From Crocinitomicaceae bacterium (GTDB taxonomy: Bacteria > Bacteroidota > Bacteroidia > Flavobacteriales_D > Crocinitomicaceae): a DNA stretch of 64,000 bases. Positions within the stretch are counted from its first letter, which is position 1. Every line of letters begins with the position of its first letter. A program made the position numbers and the translations under genes. The notes beneath the pieces are model-generated. The model was not told the origin of the DNA, did not search any database, and saw nothing but the letters and a program-made list of their open reading frames with translations. Shown here in pieces: positions 16,830 to 24,938 of the stretch. The stretch is from positions 62,001-126,000 of the forward strand of contig JAGYIR010000011.1 in NCBI GenBank assembly GCA_018402525.1, written 5' to 3'.

Positions 16830-17333
16830 ATGAAAAATGAATTAGACCTTCTCGACGGTGAGTTAAATAGTGAAGTACGAGTTTTAGAACGTCCTTCGTT
16901 TTTAACGGTACTTTGTATCTTAACATTTGTTGGAGTTGGTTTTGCTATCATATCAGCGATTTTTGGACTTTTCACGATGTCCCTTGTAGAAGGTATGATG
17001 ACGGGTTTGAGTGATGTTTCAGGAAATGGAGACGATTTTTCGCAAAGTATCGGGAATAGTTACCGTTGGACAAAAATTATCTATTTACTTTCTATTGCTG
17101 GAAGTCTTTTTTGTTTAGTCGGTGCTTTGTTCATGTGGAAACTGCGTAAAATCGGTTATTTTATTTACATAATTGGTCAACTTATCCCTTTGACTGGAAC
17201 AGTGTTAAGTGTTGGTTCAACATTTAGCGGTATTTTTGCTGGTTTGGGCATGTTCTCAATAATACTATCAATGGTATTCCCTGTCGGTTTTATCATTATG
17301 TACGGTTTACATTTAAAATATATGAAAAAATGA
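16830..17333 (+). CDS. Four-TM membrane protein of unknown function
   Basis: This 167-aa protein has an acidic N-terminus followed by hydrophobic segments at ~25-50, 80-105, 110-130 and 135-160. I start it at ATG 16830; an upstream in-frame ATG at 16782 would place the terminator-like hairpin inside the coding sequence. Its last codons overlap the next ATG by 4 bp (ATGA), so the two are translationally coupled. I do not recognise a named family. It belongs to the same membrane-protein cluster as its neighbours. Confidence 0.65.
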   Translation: MKNELDLLDGELNSEVRVLERPSFLTVLCILTFVGVGFAIISAIFGLFTMSLVEGMMTGLSDVSGNGDDFSQSIGNSYRWTKIIYLLSIAGSLFCLVGALFMWKLRKIGYFIYIIGQLIPLTGTVLSVGSTFSGIFAGLGMFSIILSMVFPVGFIIMYGLHLKYMKK

Positions 17334-17677
17334 GTGATTTTGATGAGTTATTGGATCCAGGAGTTAAAGATAACCCAAGTAATGTTGTTGGGTCGAGCCT
17401 TCCGAATGCTAATGCAGTTTTGACTTTAGGTATATTGTCTATTGTTGGTTGTTTACTCTATTACATTCCTGGCTTGATTTGCGGAATAATTGCATTGTCG
17501 ATGTATCCAAAAGTGAAAAGACAATACATGCAAGATCCGGCGCGATTTGAAGCCTCTTTTAAAAATGCTAAGGGTGGGTATGTTTGTGCGATTATTGGTA
17601 CGTCTCTATCTGCGTTCTGTATTCTTATTGTTGTTATTGCTTTAGGAGTTGGAGCATCATTGTTTGGTCGATTTTGA
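17330..17677 (+). CDS. CCC-motif membrane protein (DUF4190-related)
   Basis: This 115-aa protein has two hydrophobic regions (~30-58 and ~85-112) joined by a basic loop (YPKVKRQY). Cysteines in SIVGCLLYYIPGLICGIIAL and GYVCAIIGTSLSAFC fit the Bacteroidota CCC-motif membrane protein group. It overlaps the upstream stop by 4 bp and the downstream TTG start by 4 bp, which makes a coupled three-gene unit with the DUF2752 gene. Role unknown. Confidence 0.7.
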   Translation: MSDFDELLDPGVKDNPSNVVGSSLPNANAVLTLGILSIVGCLLYYIPGLICGIIALSMYPKVKRQYMQDPARFEASFKNAKGGYVCAIIGTSLSAFCILIVVIALGVGASLFGRF

Positions 17678-17982
17678 TTGAATGTACTTGGAAATCGACT
17701 TTTGGGATCGACTGCTTAACCTGTGGGTTTCAGCGCTCTGTTGAATTACTTTTTCAAGGTGAATTCTACTCGAGCTTAACTCTGTTTCCAGCAACGATTC
17801 CTTTACTTCTAACTTTTCTTCTTTTGCCACTACACCTGATTTTCAAATTCAAGAAGGGGGCAAAGGCAATAGTCGTATTGTTTAGCCTTTCTGCTGCGCT
17901 CATTGTTGTCAATTTTTCAATCAAAATAGCCAACGGATCACTTTTTGATCAACAATTTCACGAAATCAGTGCTCATTTTTAG
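17674..17982 (+). CDS. DUF2752 membrane protein
   Basis: This is a 102-aa protein with the family hallmark CLTCGFQRSVELLFQGEF (the CxxCG-x-x-R core) near the N-terminus, then two hydrophobic segments. The frame stays open upstream into the preceding gene, but those residues look non-native. The best start is TTG 17674, which overlaps the previous stop as TTGA. DUF2752 proteins often sit beside CCC-motif or TM2 membrane proteins, as here; their function is unknown. A start at 17584 would add 30 residues translated from another gene's alternate frame. Confidence 0.72.
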   Translation: MIECTWKSTFGIDCLTCGFQRSVELLFQGEFYSSLTLFPATIPLLLTFLLLPLHLIFKFKKGAKAIVVLFSLSAALIVVNFSIKIANGSLFDQQFHEISAHF

Positions 17983-17991
17983 TCCTTTTGC

Positions 17992-17999
17992 TACCTTTG
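17992..17999 (+). promoter_or_regulatory. -7 box for ettA
   Basis: TACCTTTG matches TAnnTTTG and ends 21 bp before the ATG at 18021. An in-frame TTG at 17988 would place the start codon before this box, so it is rejected as a start. No clear -33 element. Confidence 0.45.
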
Positions 18000-18020
18000 A
18001 GGAAATCTCAAACAAAAGCA

Positions 18021-19706
18021 ATGTCAGACGATAAAAAAATCATTTTTTCAATGGTCGGCGTGTCAAAAAACACGCCTCAAGGAAAACAAATCATAAAGGA
18101 TATTTACCTTTCATTTTACTATGGTGCTAAGATCGGTATCATCGGTCTCAATGGTTCAGGTAAATCTACAGTAATGAAAATTATTGCGGGATTGGATCAA
18201 TCCTACCAAGGAGATGTCGTTTTTTCAGACGGATATACGGTTGGTTATTTGCCACAAGAACCAGAATTGGACGAGACCAAGACAGTAAAAGAGATTGTGA
18301 TGGAAGGCGTTCAAGAAACGGTTGACATTCTGCAAGAATTTGAAGATATCAACAACTCGTTTATGGACGAAGAAATCATGAACGATCCTGATAAAATGGA
18401 CAAATTGATTACACGTCAAGGAGTTGTACAAGATAAAATTGATGCACTTGATGCATGGGAATTGGATACAAAACTTGAGCGTGCAATGGACGCACTGAGA
18501 TGTCCACCCGATGATCAAAAAATTGGAACACTTTCCGGTGGTGAGCGAAGAAGAGTCGCATTATGTCGATTATTGTTAAAAACCCCAGATATTTTATTAC
18601 TGGATGAGCCTACCAACCACTTGGATGCTGAATCGATTGAATGGTTAGAGCAACACTTGCAACAGTACAAAGGAACTGTCATCGCTGTAACGCACGACCG
18701 TTACTTCTTGGACAATGTTGCAGGATGGATTCTTGAATTAGATCGTGGTCAAGGGATTCCATGGAAAGGAAATTATTCTTCGTGGTTGGAGCAGAAAGGA
18801 AAACGACTAAAAGACGAAGAGAAAACGGAATCGAAGCGACAAAAAATGTTAGCGCGTGAGTTGGAGTGGGTGAGAATGAACCCGAAAGGTCGACACGCTA
18901 AGAATAAAGCGCGTATTACAAATTATGATAAAATGCTCGCCGAAGATGTTGGTGCGAAAGAAGCAATGCTTGAAATGCCTATTCCGAACGGACCTCGTTT
19001 AGGAACGAATGTAATTGATGCAGAGCACGTTTCGAAAGCGTTTGGAGATAAATTATTGTACGGAGATTTGAATTTCAAACTTCCTCCAGCAGGAATTGTT
19101 GGGATTGTTGGTCCAAACGGTGCCGGTAAGACGACCATTTTTAATATGATCATGGGTAATCTTCAACCTGATAGCGGTGAATTTAAAGTCGGAGATACGG
19201 TGAAATTAGGCTATGTAGATCAAACGCATGAAGATATTAGCCCAGAAAAAACCGTATTTGACGTCGTTTCGGATGGATTGGAATTTATTGAAATCGGAAG
19301 TCAGAAAGTCAATGCGCGTGCGTATTTGTCAAAATTCAACTTCAACGGTTCTGATCAAAACAAGAAAGTAGGTGTTTTATCCGGAGGTGAGCGAAATCGC
19401 TTACATTTAGCCATGACCTTGAAAACGGAAGCGAATGTATTGTTGCTCGATGAGCCAACGAATGATATCGATGTCAACACCTTGCGTGCACTGGAGGAAG
19501 GAATTCAAAATTTCGCGGGTTGTGCGGTTGTTATTTCTCACGATAGATGGTTTTTAGATCGAATTTGTACGCATATTTTGGCGTTTGAAGGTGATTCAGA
19601 AGTTTATTGGTTTGAAGGATCTTACTCAGAATACGAAGAAAATCGTAAGAAACGATTAGGTGATCATGGACCAAAACGAATTCGCTACAAAAAACTGGTA
19701 AAATAA
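18021..19706 (+). CDS. ettA: Energy-dependent translational throttle protein EttA (ABC-F ATPase)
   Basis: This 561-aa protein has two ABC domains: Walker [10 protein letters not shown] (42-50) and GPNGAGKTT, and signature [16 protein letters not shown] and [12 protein letters not shown], each followed by a LLLDEPTN Walker B. A charged arm and linker lie between them. Near-identity to E. coli EttA in stretches such as [20 protein letters not shown] makes the assignment firm. EttA binds the ribosomal E site and gates the first elongation steps according to ATP/ADP ratio. ATG 18021 is chosen over the in-frame TTG at 17988, which precedes the promoter box. The stop overlaps the next ATG by one base (TAATG). 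Confidence 0.95.
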   Translation: MSDDKKIIFSMVGVSKNTPQGKQIIKDIYLSFYYGAKIGIIGLNGSGKSTVMKIIAGLDQSYQGDVVFSDGYTVGYLPQEPELDETKTVKEIVMEGVQETVDILQEFEDINNSFMDEEIMNDPDKMDKLITRQGVVQDKIDALDAWELDTKLERAMDALRCPPDDQKIGTLSGGERRRVALCRLLLKTPDILLLDEPTNHLDAESIEWLEQHLQQYKGTVIAVTHDRYFLDNVAGWILELDRGQGIPWKGNYSSWLEQKGKRLKDEEKTESKRQKMLARELEWVRMNPKGRHAKNKARITNYDKMLAEDVGAKEAMLEMPIPNGPRLGTNVIDAEHVSKAFGDKLLYGDLNFKLPPAGIVGIVGPNGAGKTTIFNMIMGNLQPDSGEFKVGDTVKLGYVDQTHEDISPEKTVFDVVSDGLEFIEIGSQKVNARAYLSKFNFNGSDQNKKVGVLSGGERNRLHLAMTLKTEANVLLLDEPTNDIDVNTLRALEEGIQNFAGCAVVISHDRWFLDRICTHILAFEGDSEVYWFEGSYSEYEENRKKRLGDHGPKRIRYKKLVK

Positions 19707-19939
19707 TGTCAGAACAGCCCAACAACCCATTGCACGGAAAACGATTGGACGATATGCTCAAGGAACTCGTTGAAAATCTTGGATGGGAACAGATGGGGTA
19801 TTTAGTTCCAATCAATTGTTTTCTAAAAGATCCAAGTATGAAGAGCAGTTTGGTGTTTTTAAGAAAAACTCCATGGGCGAGAGCGAAGGTGGAGAACTTG
19901 TACATTGAGCGCATCATTCAGTTTAATGCGAAAAAATAA
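19706..19939 (+). CDS. VF530 family (DUF2132) DNA-binding protein
   Basis: This 77-aa protein has the full VF530 pattern: [18 protein letters not shown], a GW motif, INCFLKDPS, and [13 protein letters not shown] near the C-terminus. The Aliivibrio VF530 structure shows a small DNA-binding fold; the cellular role is not known. Its ATG overlaps the ettA stop (TAATG), so the two are probably co-transcribed, and pepD follows 24 bp later. Length is normal for the family. Confidence 0.88.
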   Translation: MSEQPNNPLHGKRLDDMLKELVENLGWEQMGYLVPINCFLKDPSMKSSLVFLRKTPWARAKVENLYIERIIQFNAKK

Positions 19940-19963
19940 TTTTCAACTCATTAACTTTTTAAA

Positions 19964-21421
19964 ATGTCAATAAGAAATTTAGAGCCAAAAGCATTGTGGA
20001 ATCATTTTGCAGATTTGAACGCAGTTCCACGTCCATCGAAGAAAGAAGAGCGTGTTATCCAGTTTATGCTGGATTTCGGAAAAGGACTTGGATTGGAAAC
20101 AATAAAAGACGCTATTGGTAACGTGGTCATCAAAAAACCAGCGACGGCGGGAATGGAAGACCGAAAAACGGTGATTTTGCAGTCGCATTTGGACATGGTG
20201 CATCAAAAAAATGCAGCGACTGAGTTTGATTTTGATACGCAAGGAATTGAGATGATTGTCGATGGAGACTGGGTCAGAGCGAATGGAACAACATTGGGAG
20301 CGGACAATGGAATAGGGGTCGCAGCAATTATGGCAGTGTTATCATCAGATACGATTGTACATCCAGCACTTGAAGCAATGTTCACCATTGATGAAGAGAC
20401 AGGAATGACAGGAGCAATAAAGCTCGATCCGTCAAATTTTTCGGGGGAGATTTTGTTGAATTTGGACACGGAAGACGATGATGAGTTGTCCATTGGTTGT
20501 GCGGGTGGAATTGATACAAATACAAAGTATACGTGTCAATTGGAATCTATTGAAGAAGATTACGCAACGTTCAAAATTTCGGTGAATGGCTTATTGGGTG
20601 GACATTCAGGAATGGATATCGACAAGGGTAGAGGGAACGCCAATAAAATTTTAACCCGTATTTTATCGCATATAGACGCACAACGTAGTTTTCAGTTGAT
20701 TCAAATCGATGGTGGAAGTTTGAGAAATGCAATTCCTCGAGAAGCTACGGCGATTATTGCAGTAGATCATGAATTTGAAGGACAGTTGGAAATTGAATTC
20801 TACAGCATTGTCACGTTGATTAAAAACGAATTCAAAACCATTGAGAGAAACCTAAATTGTACACTAGCACCGGTAATTTCAACTGCAAAAGCGGTTTATA
20901 ACTCTGACAAAGAAATGATTTTAAGGGTATTGCAATCTGTTCATAATGGCGTTTTTAGAATGAGTCCTGATATTGAGGGATTGGTAGAAACGTCTTCCAG
21001 TTTAGCACGTGTTATTTTAGAGAAAGGCGAATTTTCCACGCAGTCATTGCAACGTTCAAGTGTTGAAAGCACAAAAGACGATGTTGCCAATACTATTCGC
21101 GCAACATTTGAATTAGGTGGTTGTGAAGTCGTTCAAGGAGGTGATTACCCAGGATGGCAGCCAAAACCAGATTCAGAGATTTTACATTTGATGGCAGATT
21201 TATACAAAAAACGCTACAACGAAGCGCCACAAATCAAAGCCTGTCACGCTGGACTAGAATGTGGAATTTTACTGAAGCATTTGCCTAAGGTCGATATGAT
21301 TTCTTTCGGACCGAATATTCGCGCTGCGCATTCTCCTGACGAAAAAGTACAAATTTCTTCTGTTCAAAAATTCTGGGGATATTATTTGGAAGCTTTGGAG
21401 CGAATACCAAAAAGAGGGTAG
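19964..21421 (+). CDS. pepD: Aminoacyl-histidine dipeptidase (cytosol nonspecific dipeptidase, M20)
   Basis: This 485-aa protein is the usual PepD length. Metal-binding and catalytic residues of clan MH are visible: H75-x-D77 in SHLDMVH, D114 in GADNGIG, E144-E145 in DEETGMTG, and a C-terminal HAGLECG segment. The lid domain lies between about residues 190 and 380. It hydrolyses a broad range of Xaa-His and other dipeptides in the cytoplasm. It sits in a rightward group after ettA and the VF530 gene and is followed 2 bp later by a GTG-started DUF3820 gene. Confidence 0.93.
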   Translation: MSIRNLEPKALWNHFADLNAVPRPSKKEERVIQFMLDFGKGLGLETIKDAIGNVVIKKPATAGMEDRKTVILQSHLDMVHQKNAATEFDFDTQGIEMIVDGDWVRANGTTLGADNGIGVAAIMAVLSSDTIVHPALEAMFTIDEETGMTGAIKLDPSNFSGEILLNLDTEDDDELSIGCAGGIDTNTKYTCQLESIEEDYATFKISVNGLLGGHSGMDIDKGRGNANKILTRILSHIDAQRSFQLIQIDGGSLRNAIPREATAIIAVDHEFEGQLEIEFYSIVTLIKNEFKTIERNLNCTLAPVISTAKAVYNSDKEMILRVLQSVHNGVFRMSPDIEGLVETSSSLARVILEKGEFSTQSLQRSSVESTKDDVANTIRATFELGGCEVVQGGDYPGWQPKPDSEILHLMADLYKKRYNEAPQIKACHAGLECGILLKHLPKVDMISFGPNIRAAHSPDEKVQISSVQKFWGYYLEALERIPKRG

Positions 21422-21423
21422 AG

Positions 21424-21642
21424 GTGAGCGATTCACAACATGAACTCGTTGAACTTGCGAATGCACGAATGCCATTTGGCAAGCATCAGGGAAAATATTT
21501 AATTCATTTACCCGAATTTTATCTCGTTTGGTACAAAAACAAAGGATTTCCTGCAGGCAAACTAGGTCGACAATTGGAATTGGTGCTGGAACTGAAGGTG
21601 AATGGGCTGGAAAATTTAATTTATCCATTGATTCGAAAGTAG
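21424..21642 (+). CDS. DUF3820 family protein
   Basis: This 72-aa protein contains MPFGKHQGKYLIHLPEFYL, the DUF3820 hallmark (PFGKxKG...L...YL.W), and ends in a basic helix. It uses a GTG start two bases after the pepD stop, so it is probably coupled to pepD. The family is annotated as a quorum-regulated virulence-factor-like domain, but its function is unknown. Downstream lies a repeat-rich spacer. Confidence 0.82.
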   Translation: MSDSQHELVELANARMPFGKHQGKYLIHLPEFYLVWYKNKGFPAGKLGRQLELVLELKVNGLENLIYPLIRK

Positions 21643-21649
21643 AACCAGT

Positions 21650-21815
21650 TAGAGTTGAGAGTTAAGAATTTAGAGTTAAGAATACCTATTCTTTTGAACC
21701 GTCTTAACTTTTCTTCGAATTATTATCGGTCATCGAGCCTGTCGAGATGCGAGATTATAATTCTAAGAAGGATTAAGACCTAACTCTAAATTCTAAACTC
21801 TAAATTCTAAAAAAA
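21650..21815. repeat. Nested inverted repeat: TAGAGTT arms around the TCGAG core
   Basis: Left-arm repeats of AGAGTT(A/G)AGA at ~21651-21682 face right-arm repeats of CTCTAAATTCTAA at ~21783-21812. The core ATCGGTCATCGAGC(C)TGTCGAGATG lies at 21725-21749, between the arms. The core matches 11411-11434 and 15568-15594 with one change. The rest of the spacer to 21993 is AT-rich; I see no further gene and no good promoter match in it. Confidence 0.7.
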
Positions 21816-21993
21816 AATCATTCTAGTTACATTTCTAAATAACGACCTAAATAGTTAAACATCAATTAATTAATTTACCACTATTAAATCTTTTTTTTGC
21901 TACTCTCGTTCACAACATTAAATTCTCACCAAATTTTGTAACATTCTTGAAGCGCTTACCGTAAATGTGGCTGTAATTATTATTTAAACAGAT

Positions 21994-22185
21994 ATGCAAC
22001 CAATATTTATAGATATGATTGAGAATAAAATTAAATCAGCACAATTCAAATTATCGCAACACAAAGCGCAAGGTTCTAACAGTTCACTTTCGATTTTTGA
22101 AGTTGCTTCATTAATGGATTTGGTTAGAAGAGGGGGGAGTGGTCAACAAGACAATTCATCCAATTCTCAGTTTCTATTGAATTAA
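21994..22185 (+). CDS. Small hypothetical protein
   Basis: This is a 63-aa open frame after an AT-rich leader. It begins MQPIFIDMIENKIK and has a predicted helix rich in K/Q, then a central SIFEVASLMDLVRRGG and a serine/asparagine-rich tail. It lacks TM segments or a signal peptide and I recognise no family. A good factor-independent terminator 24 bp after the stop supports its being a real expressed gene. It could be a small regulatory or structural protein; no function is assigned. Confidence 0.5.
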   Translation: MQPIFIDMIENKIKSAQFKLSQHKAQGSNSSLSIFEVASLMDLVRRGGSGQQDNSSNSQFLLN

Positions 22186-22208
22186 TCAATAAATAAGAAC
22201 TTTTTAAG

Positions 22209-22238
22209 GTCGTTCATCGTTTGGTGAGCGACTTTTTT
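22209..22238 (+). terminator. Factor-independent terminator
   Basis: GTCGTTCATC (22209-22218), loop GTTT, and GGTGAGCGAC (22223-22232) give a 10-bp stem with two wobble pairs. Six Ts follow. It terminates the small gene at 21994-22185 just before the XRE gene promoter. Confidence 0.8.
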
Positions 22239-22240
22239 GT

Positions 22241-22271
22241 TTGTGTAAAATGTAAATTATGATTACTTTTG
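22241..22271 (+). promoter_or_regulatory. Promoter of the XRE-family gene
   Basis: TTG at 22241-22243, 20 bp, then TACTTTTG at 22264-22271 form a full Bacteroidota consensus. It is 22 bp upstream of the ATG at 22294. Confidence 0.65.
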
Positions 22272-22293
22272 TAAATAAACCAATAATTTACAA

Positions 22294-22656
22294 ATGTTAA
22301 TCTCAGAACGCATCCAGTTAATCATAAAAGCCAACAATGAATCACCATCGTCATTTGCTGATAAGATTGGGATTCAACGTTCCAGTTTATCGCATGTAAT
22401 CAGCGGTAGAAACAAGCCTAGTCTTGATTTCTTATCGAAAATTATTACCTATTATCCTAAAGTCAACGCGTCTTGGTTGATCACAGGCGTTACGCGAGAA
22501 GGGGAGTTTGAAGAAGAGACGGTAAAGGTCAAATCGTCAGTGGGCTCAGAACAAACTGTAGAAGCCAAGCATTCGTACGATTCAAAAGAAATAGAGCGCA
22601 TCGTGGTATTTTATACGGATGGGACTTTTAAGCCTTACACGCCTAATGAGCAATAA
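22294..22656 (+). CDS. XRE-family helix-turn-helix transcriptional regulator
   Basis: This 120-aa protein has an N-terminal Cro/CI-type HTH (about residues 5-62: ISERIQLIIKANNESPSSFA, then IQRSSLSHVISGRNKPS as the recognition part). Its C-terminal ~55 residues are charged and unrecognised. There is no S24 peptidase domain, so it is not a LexA-like repressor. The C-terminal coding end overlaps the 3' end of mnmA by 14 bp in convergent orientation. The target is unknown; autoregulation is possible since it has its own promoter. Confidence 0.85.
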   Translation: MLISERIQLIIKANNESPSSFADKIGIQRSSLSHVISGRNKPSLDFLSKIITYYPKVNASWLITGVTREGEFEEETVKVKSSVGSEQTVEAKHSYDSKEIERIVVFYTDGTFKPYTPNEQ

Positions 22657-23821
22657 CGCCACTAGCCACTAGCTCCTCGCCGTCATAGAGTGCGGCAAAC
22701 TGTCCAGGAGTGATTCCTCGTTGGATTTCCTTGAACAAAATGTACACGCCATCTGGTTTAATGTAAACACATCCTTCTTGCAGCGCTTGTCGATATCTTA
22801 TTCTAATACTATAAGTGGTGGTGTCTAAATCAATAATTTCTAATCGATTAGATATAAAATGTAGATCGTCTAATTCAATCTTCAATGCATAACGATTCAA
22901 TCCAGGGTGTTCATCTGTTTGACCTGAATAAACAATATTTTCTTCGACGTCTAAACCAATGACAAACGACGGTTCCGGTCGTCCGCCGATATGCAGCCCT
23001 CTGCGCTGACCTATCGTATAATAATGTGCACCCTGGTGTTCAGCTACCTTTTTGCCCATTTCGCGACTGTAAACAAAGGGTTTGGCTAATTCAACCACGT
23101 TCTCTGCGGTTGGGTGCAGGGAGGCGTAATCAATATACCGCTGCAGTGTTGTTGGGAGTTCAATGATATCTCCTTGAATCGGGTCCAGTTTCTGCTGTAA
23201 GAACTGTGGTAGACTTATCTTACCTACGAAGCACAATCCTTGTGAATCTTTCTTATCAGCGGTGTGGAGCCCGTTTTCTTCAGCAATAGTGCGAACTTCT
23301 GATTTTAACAACTCACCAATAGGGAATAGTGCTTTTGAAAGCTGCTCCTGGCTTAATTGGCAAAGAAAATATGATTGATCCTTGCTTGGATCTCTTCCTG
23401 CAAGCAACCCAAAACTTCCGTCCGAATGCTCTATTTTACGGCAGTAATGACCAGTAGCGACGTAATCAGCACCTAATTCCATCGCTGCTTTTAGGAATAC
23501 ATCGAATTTAATCTCTCTGTTGCATAACACATCAGGATTTGGAGTTCGGCCTCGCTGGTATTCGTTGAACATGTAATCGACAATGCGCTCTTTGTATTCT
23601 ACACTTAAATCTATGACTTGAAAAGGTATATCTAGCTGTTGTGCAATCAAGAGTGCATCGTTGGAGTCATCTATCCAGGGACAATCGTCAGATAGGGTAA
23701 CGGTTTCGTCGTGCCAATTGCGCATAAACATCCCAATTACCTCATACCCTTGTTGTTTAAGGAGCAATGCGGTAACGCTGGAATCGACTCCACCTGATAA
23801 TCCAACTACGACTCGCTTCAT
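22643..23821 (-). CDS. mnmA: tRNA-specific 2-thiouridylase MnmA
   Basis: This 392-aa protein has the PP-loop motif SGGVDSS (9-15) that binds ATP. The catalytic pair is C100 (NPDVLCNREIKF) and C197 (GLCFVGKI). It also has the TGHYCR tRNA-contact region and a C-terminal beta-barrel. It makes s2U34 in tRNAs for Lys, Glu and Gln. It is a single gene whose -7 promoter box ends only 4 bp before the ATG, so its mRNA may have almost no leader. The fit in length and motifs leaves little doubt. Confidence 0.96.
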   Translation of the reverse strand: MKRVVVGLSGGVDSSVTALLLKQQGYEVIGMFMRNWHDETVTLSDDCPWIDDSNDALLIAQQLDIPFQVIDLSVEYKERIVDYMFNEYQRGRTPNPDVLCNREIKFDVFLKAAMELGADYVATGHYCRKIEHSDGSFGLLAGRDPSKDQSYFLCQLSQEQLSKALFPIGELLKSEVRTIAEENGLHTADKKDSQGLCFVGKISLPQFLQQKLDPIQGDIIELPTTLQRYIDYASLHPTAENVVELAKPFVYSREMGKKVAEHQGAHYYTIGQRRGLHIGGRPEPSFVIGLDVEENIVYSGQTDEHPGLNRYALKIELDDLHFISNRLEIIDLDTTTYSIRIRYRQALQEGCVYIKPDGVYILFKEIQRGITPGQFAALYDGEELVASGVIAH

Positions 23822-23825
23822 GCTG

Positions 23826-23833
23826 CAAAATTA
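23826..23833 (-). promoter_or_regulatory. -7 box immediately upstream of mnmA
   Basis: The reverse strand reads TAATTTTG, then 4 bp, then the ATG. If this box is used, transcription starts at or next to the start codon and gives a leaderless or near-leaderless mRNA. Confidence 0.4.
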
Positions 23834-23944
23834 CTACTTATTTGTTGAATTAAATGTAAATTCATCTGTTTACAAAAGTAAATTACAAATGTAATCAGTG
23901 TGAATTAACAAATGTTCTCAATTCATCTCTAAAACATAAGGCAC

Positions 23945-23952
23945 TATTTTTG
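23945..23952 (+). promoter_or_regulatory. -7 box of the 23967 gene
   Basis: TATTTTTG matches TAnnTTTG and lies 14 bp before the TTG start codon at 23967, implying a very short leader. No convincing -33 TTG. Confidence 0.4.
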
Positions 23953-23966
23953 TAATTTCGTAATCG

Positions 23967-24704
23967 TTGAAAAGAATCATCTTCATATTACTAGTCGCAA
24001 CAACCTGCTCTTCTGCATCTGCTCAGCAGTGTGATAATGTATTATTTACAGGAAAAGTCGTGGATACCTTGCGTCCTCAGTCTTTTTATAACTTAATGAT
24101 CGTGAATCGCAGCTCAGGAAAAGGTGTATTCGGTCAGCCCAACGGGACATTTTCTGTATATGCATCGAATGGAGATACTATTTCTCTCTCTGTACGCGGC
24201 TATCCACTGATTAATGTCATTATTAAAGCAAACGACGAATGTCGACATGTTGGGATGTATATCGTTGAAAATAAAGTGCAAGATGTTTCTGAGGTGATTG
24301 TTCGTCCTTTGAAAACGCTGGATCAGATCAAAGAGGAGCGACAATCATTGGTATTGCGAGAAACCCGCATGGTTACGGGAATTGAGGTCTTGCAGAGTCC
24401 AATTACGGCGCTGTATCAAGCGTTTTCGAAAAAAGAAAAGGCAAAGCGCTGGGTGGCTGAGCAAGAGCATTTGGACAGTCAGCGTGACGTATTGAAAGAA
24501 TTGTTAAGATTGTACGTGGCTTATGAAGTAATTGAACTGACGGATGAAGAATTTGAAGAGTTCATTTATTTCTTGAACATGGATGAAACGTTCTTGAAAA
24601 CAGCATCTGAAATGGATTTGATTACGTTTATTCAGGATAAATTCGACCATTACCAGTGGATGAGAGTGAAGGAGCTGAATGGAAGTCATAACGATGAAAA
24701 ATAG
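23967..24704 (+). CDS. Exported protein with carboxypeptidase-regulatory-like domain
   Basis: This 245-aa protein begins with a signal peptide (about residues 1-19, cleaved after SASAQ). The region ~25-100 (VLFTGKVVDT ... GKGVFGQPNGTFSVYASNGDTISLSVRGYP) fits the CarboxypepD_reg-like beta-sandwich. The C-terminal ~130 residues are charged and helical. It uses a TTG start; no in-frame ATG precedes the signal peptide. It is likely periplasmic or surface-exposed. The fold is common in Bacteroidota, but I cannot name the function. It is alone in its operon, followed by a dispersed repeat. Confidence 0.72.
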   Translation: MKRIIFILLVATTCSSASAQQCDNVLFTGKVVDTLRPQSFYNLMIVNRSSGKGVFGQPNGTFSVYASNGDTISLSVRGYPLINVIIKANDECRHVGMYIVENKVQDVSEVIVRPLKTLDQIKEERQSLVLRETRMVTGIEVLQSPITALYQAFSKKEKAKRWVAEQEHLDSQRDVLKELLRLYVAYEVIELTDEEFEEFIYFLNMDETFLKTASEMDLITFIQDKFDHYQWMRVKELNGSHNDEK

Positions 24705-24739
24705 AGATGCTATTTGAAATACTGCGGGTAACTCATGAT

Positions 24740-24912
24740 GCGGTTAACCGCTAATGGTGCTAAGTTCTATTTTAAAACATTGGCGAAATACGGTCGCTAA
24801 GTATCAAAAGTCGTCTAAAGACGACTTCTTTCCTGCTTGTCGGCAGACAGGGCGTGCTTTATTCGCCAGTAACAAAGATATCCTTTCCTAGCCACTTTAC
24901 CTTCGGTGTTAC
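24740..24912. repeat. Dispersed palindromic element, copy 1
   Basis: One of three related intergenic elements in the window. It carries GGTTAACCGCTAA near the left end, GGTCGCTAAGTATCAAA, the perfect hairpin AAGTCGTCTAAAGACGACTT (24808-24827), and TTCGCCAGTAAC. Relative to the other copies it has an extra CCTGCTTGTCGGCAGACAGG (24832-24851), itself partly palindromic. It fills the spacer between a rightward and a leftward gene. Confidence 0.8.
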
Positions 24913-24920
24913 TCCTCGTG

Positions 24921-24933
24921 GTGCGATTTAAAA
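24921..24933. repeat. 13-bp direct repeat, left copy
   Basis: GTGCGATTTAAAA occurs here and at 25786-25798. The two copies closely bracket the DUF1853 gene. Confidence 0.5.
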
Positions 24934-24938
24934 GTCAT

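Noticed and set aside
16349-16975. Long antisense open frame (208 codons) across the membrane cluster
   Set aside because: Low-complexity Pro/Thr/Ile composition, opposite two genes with clear TM patterns; a shadow.
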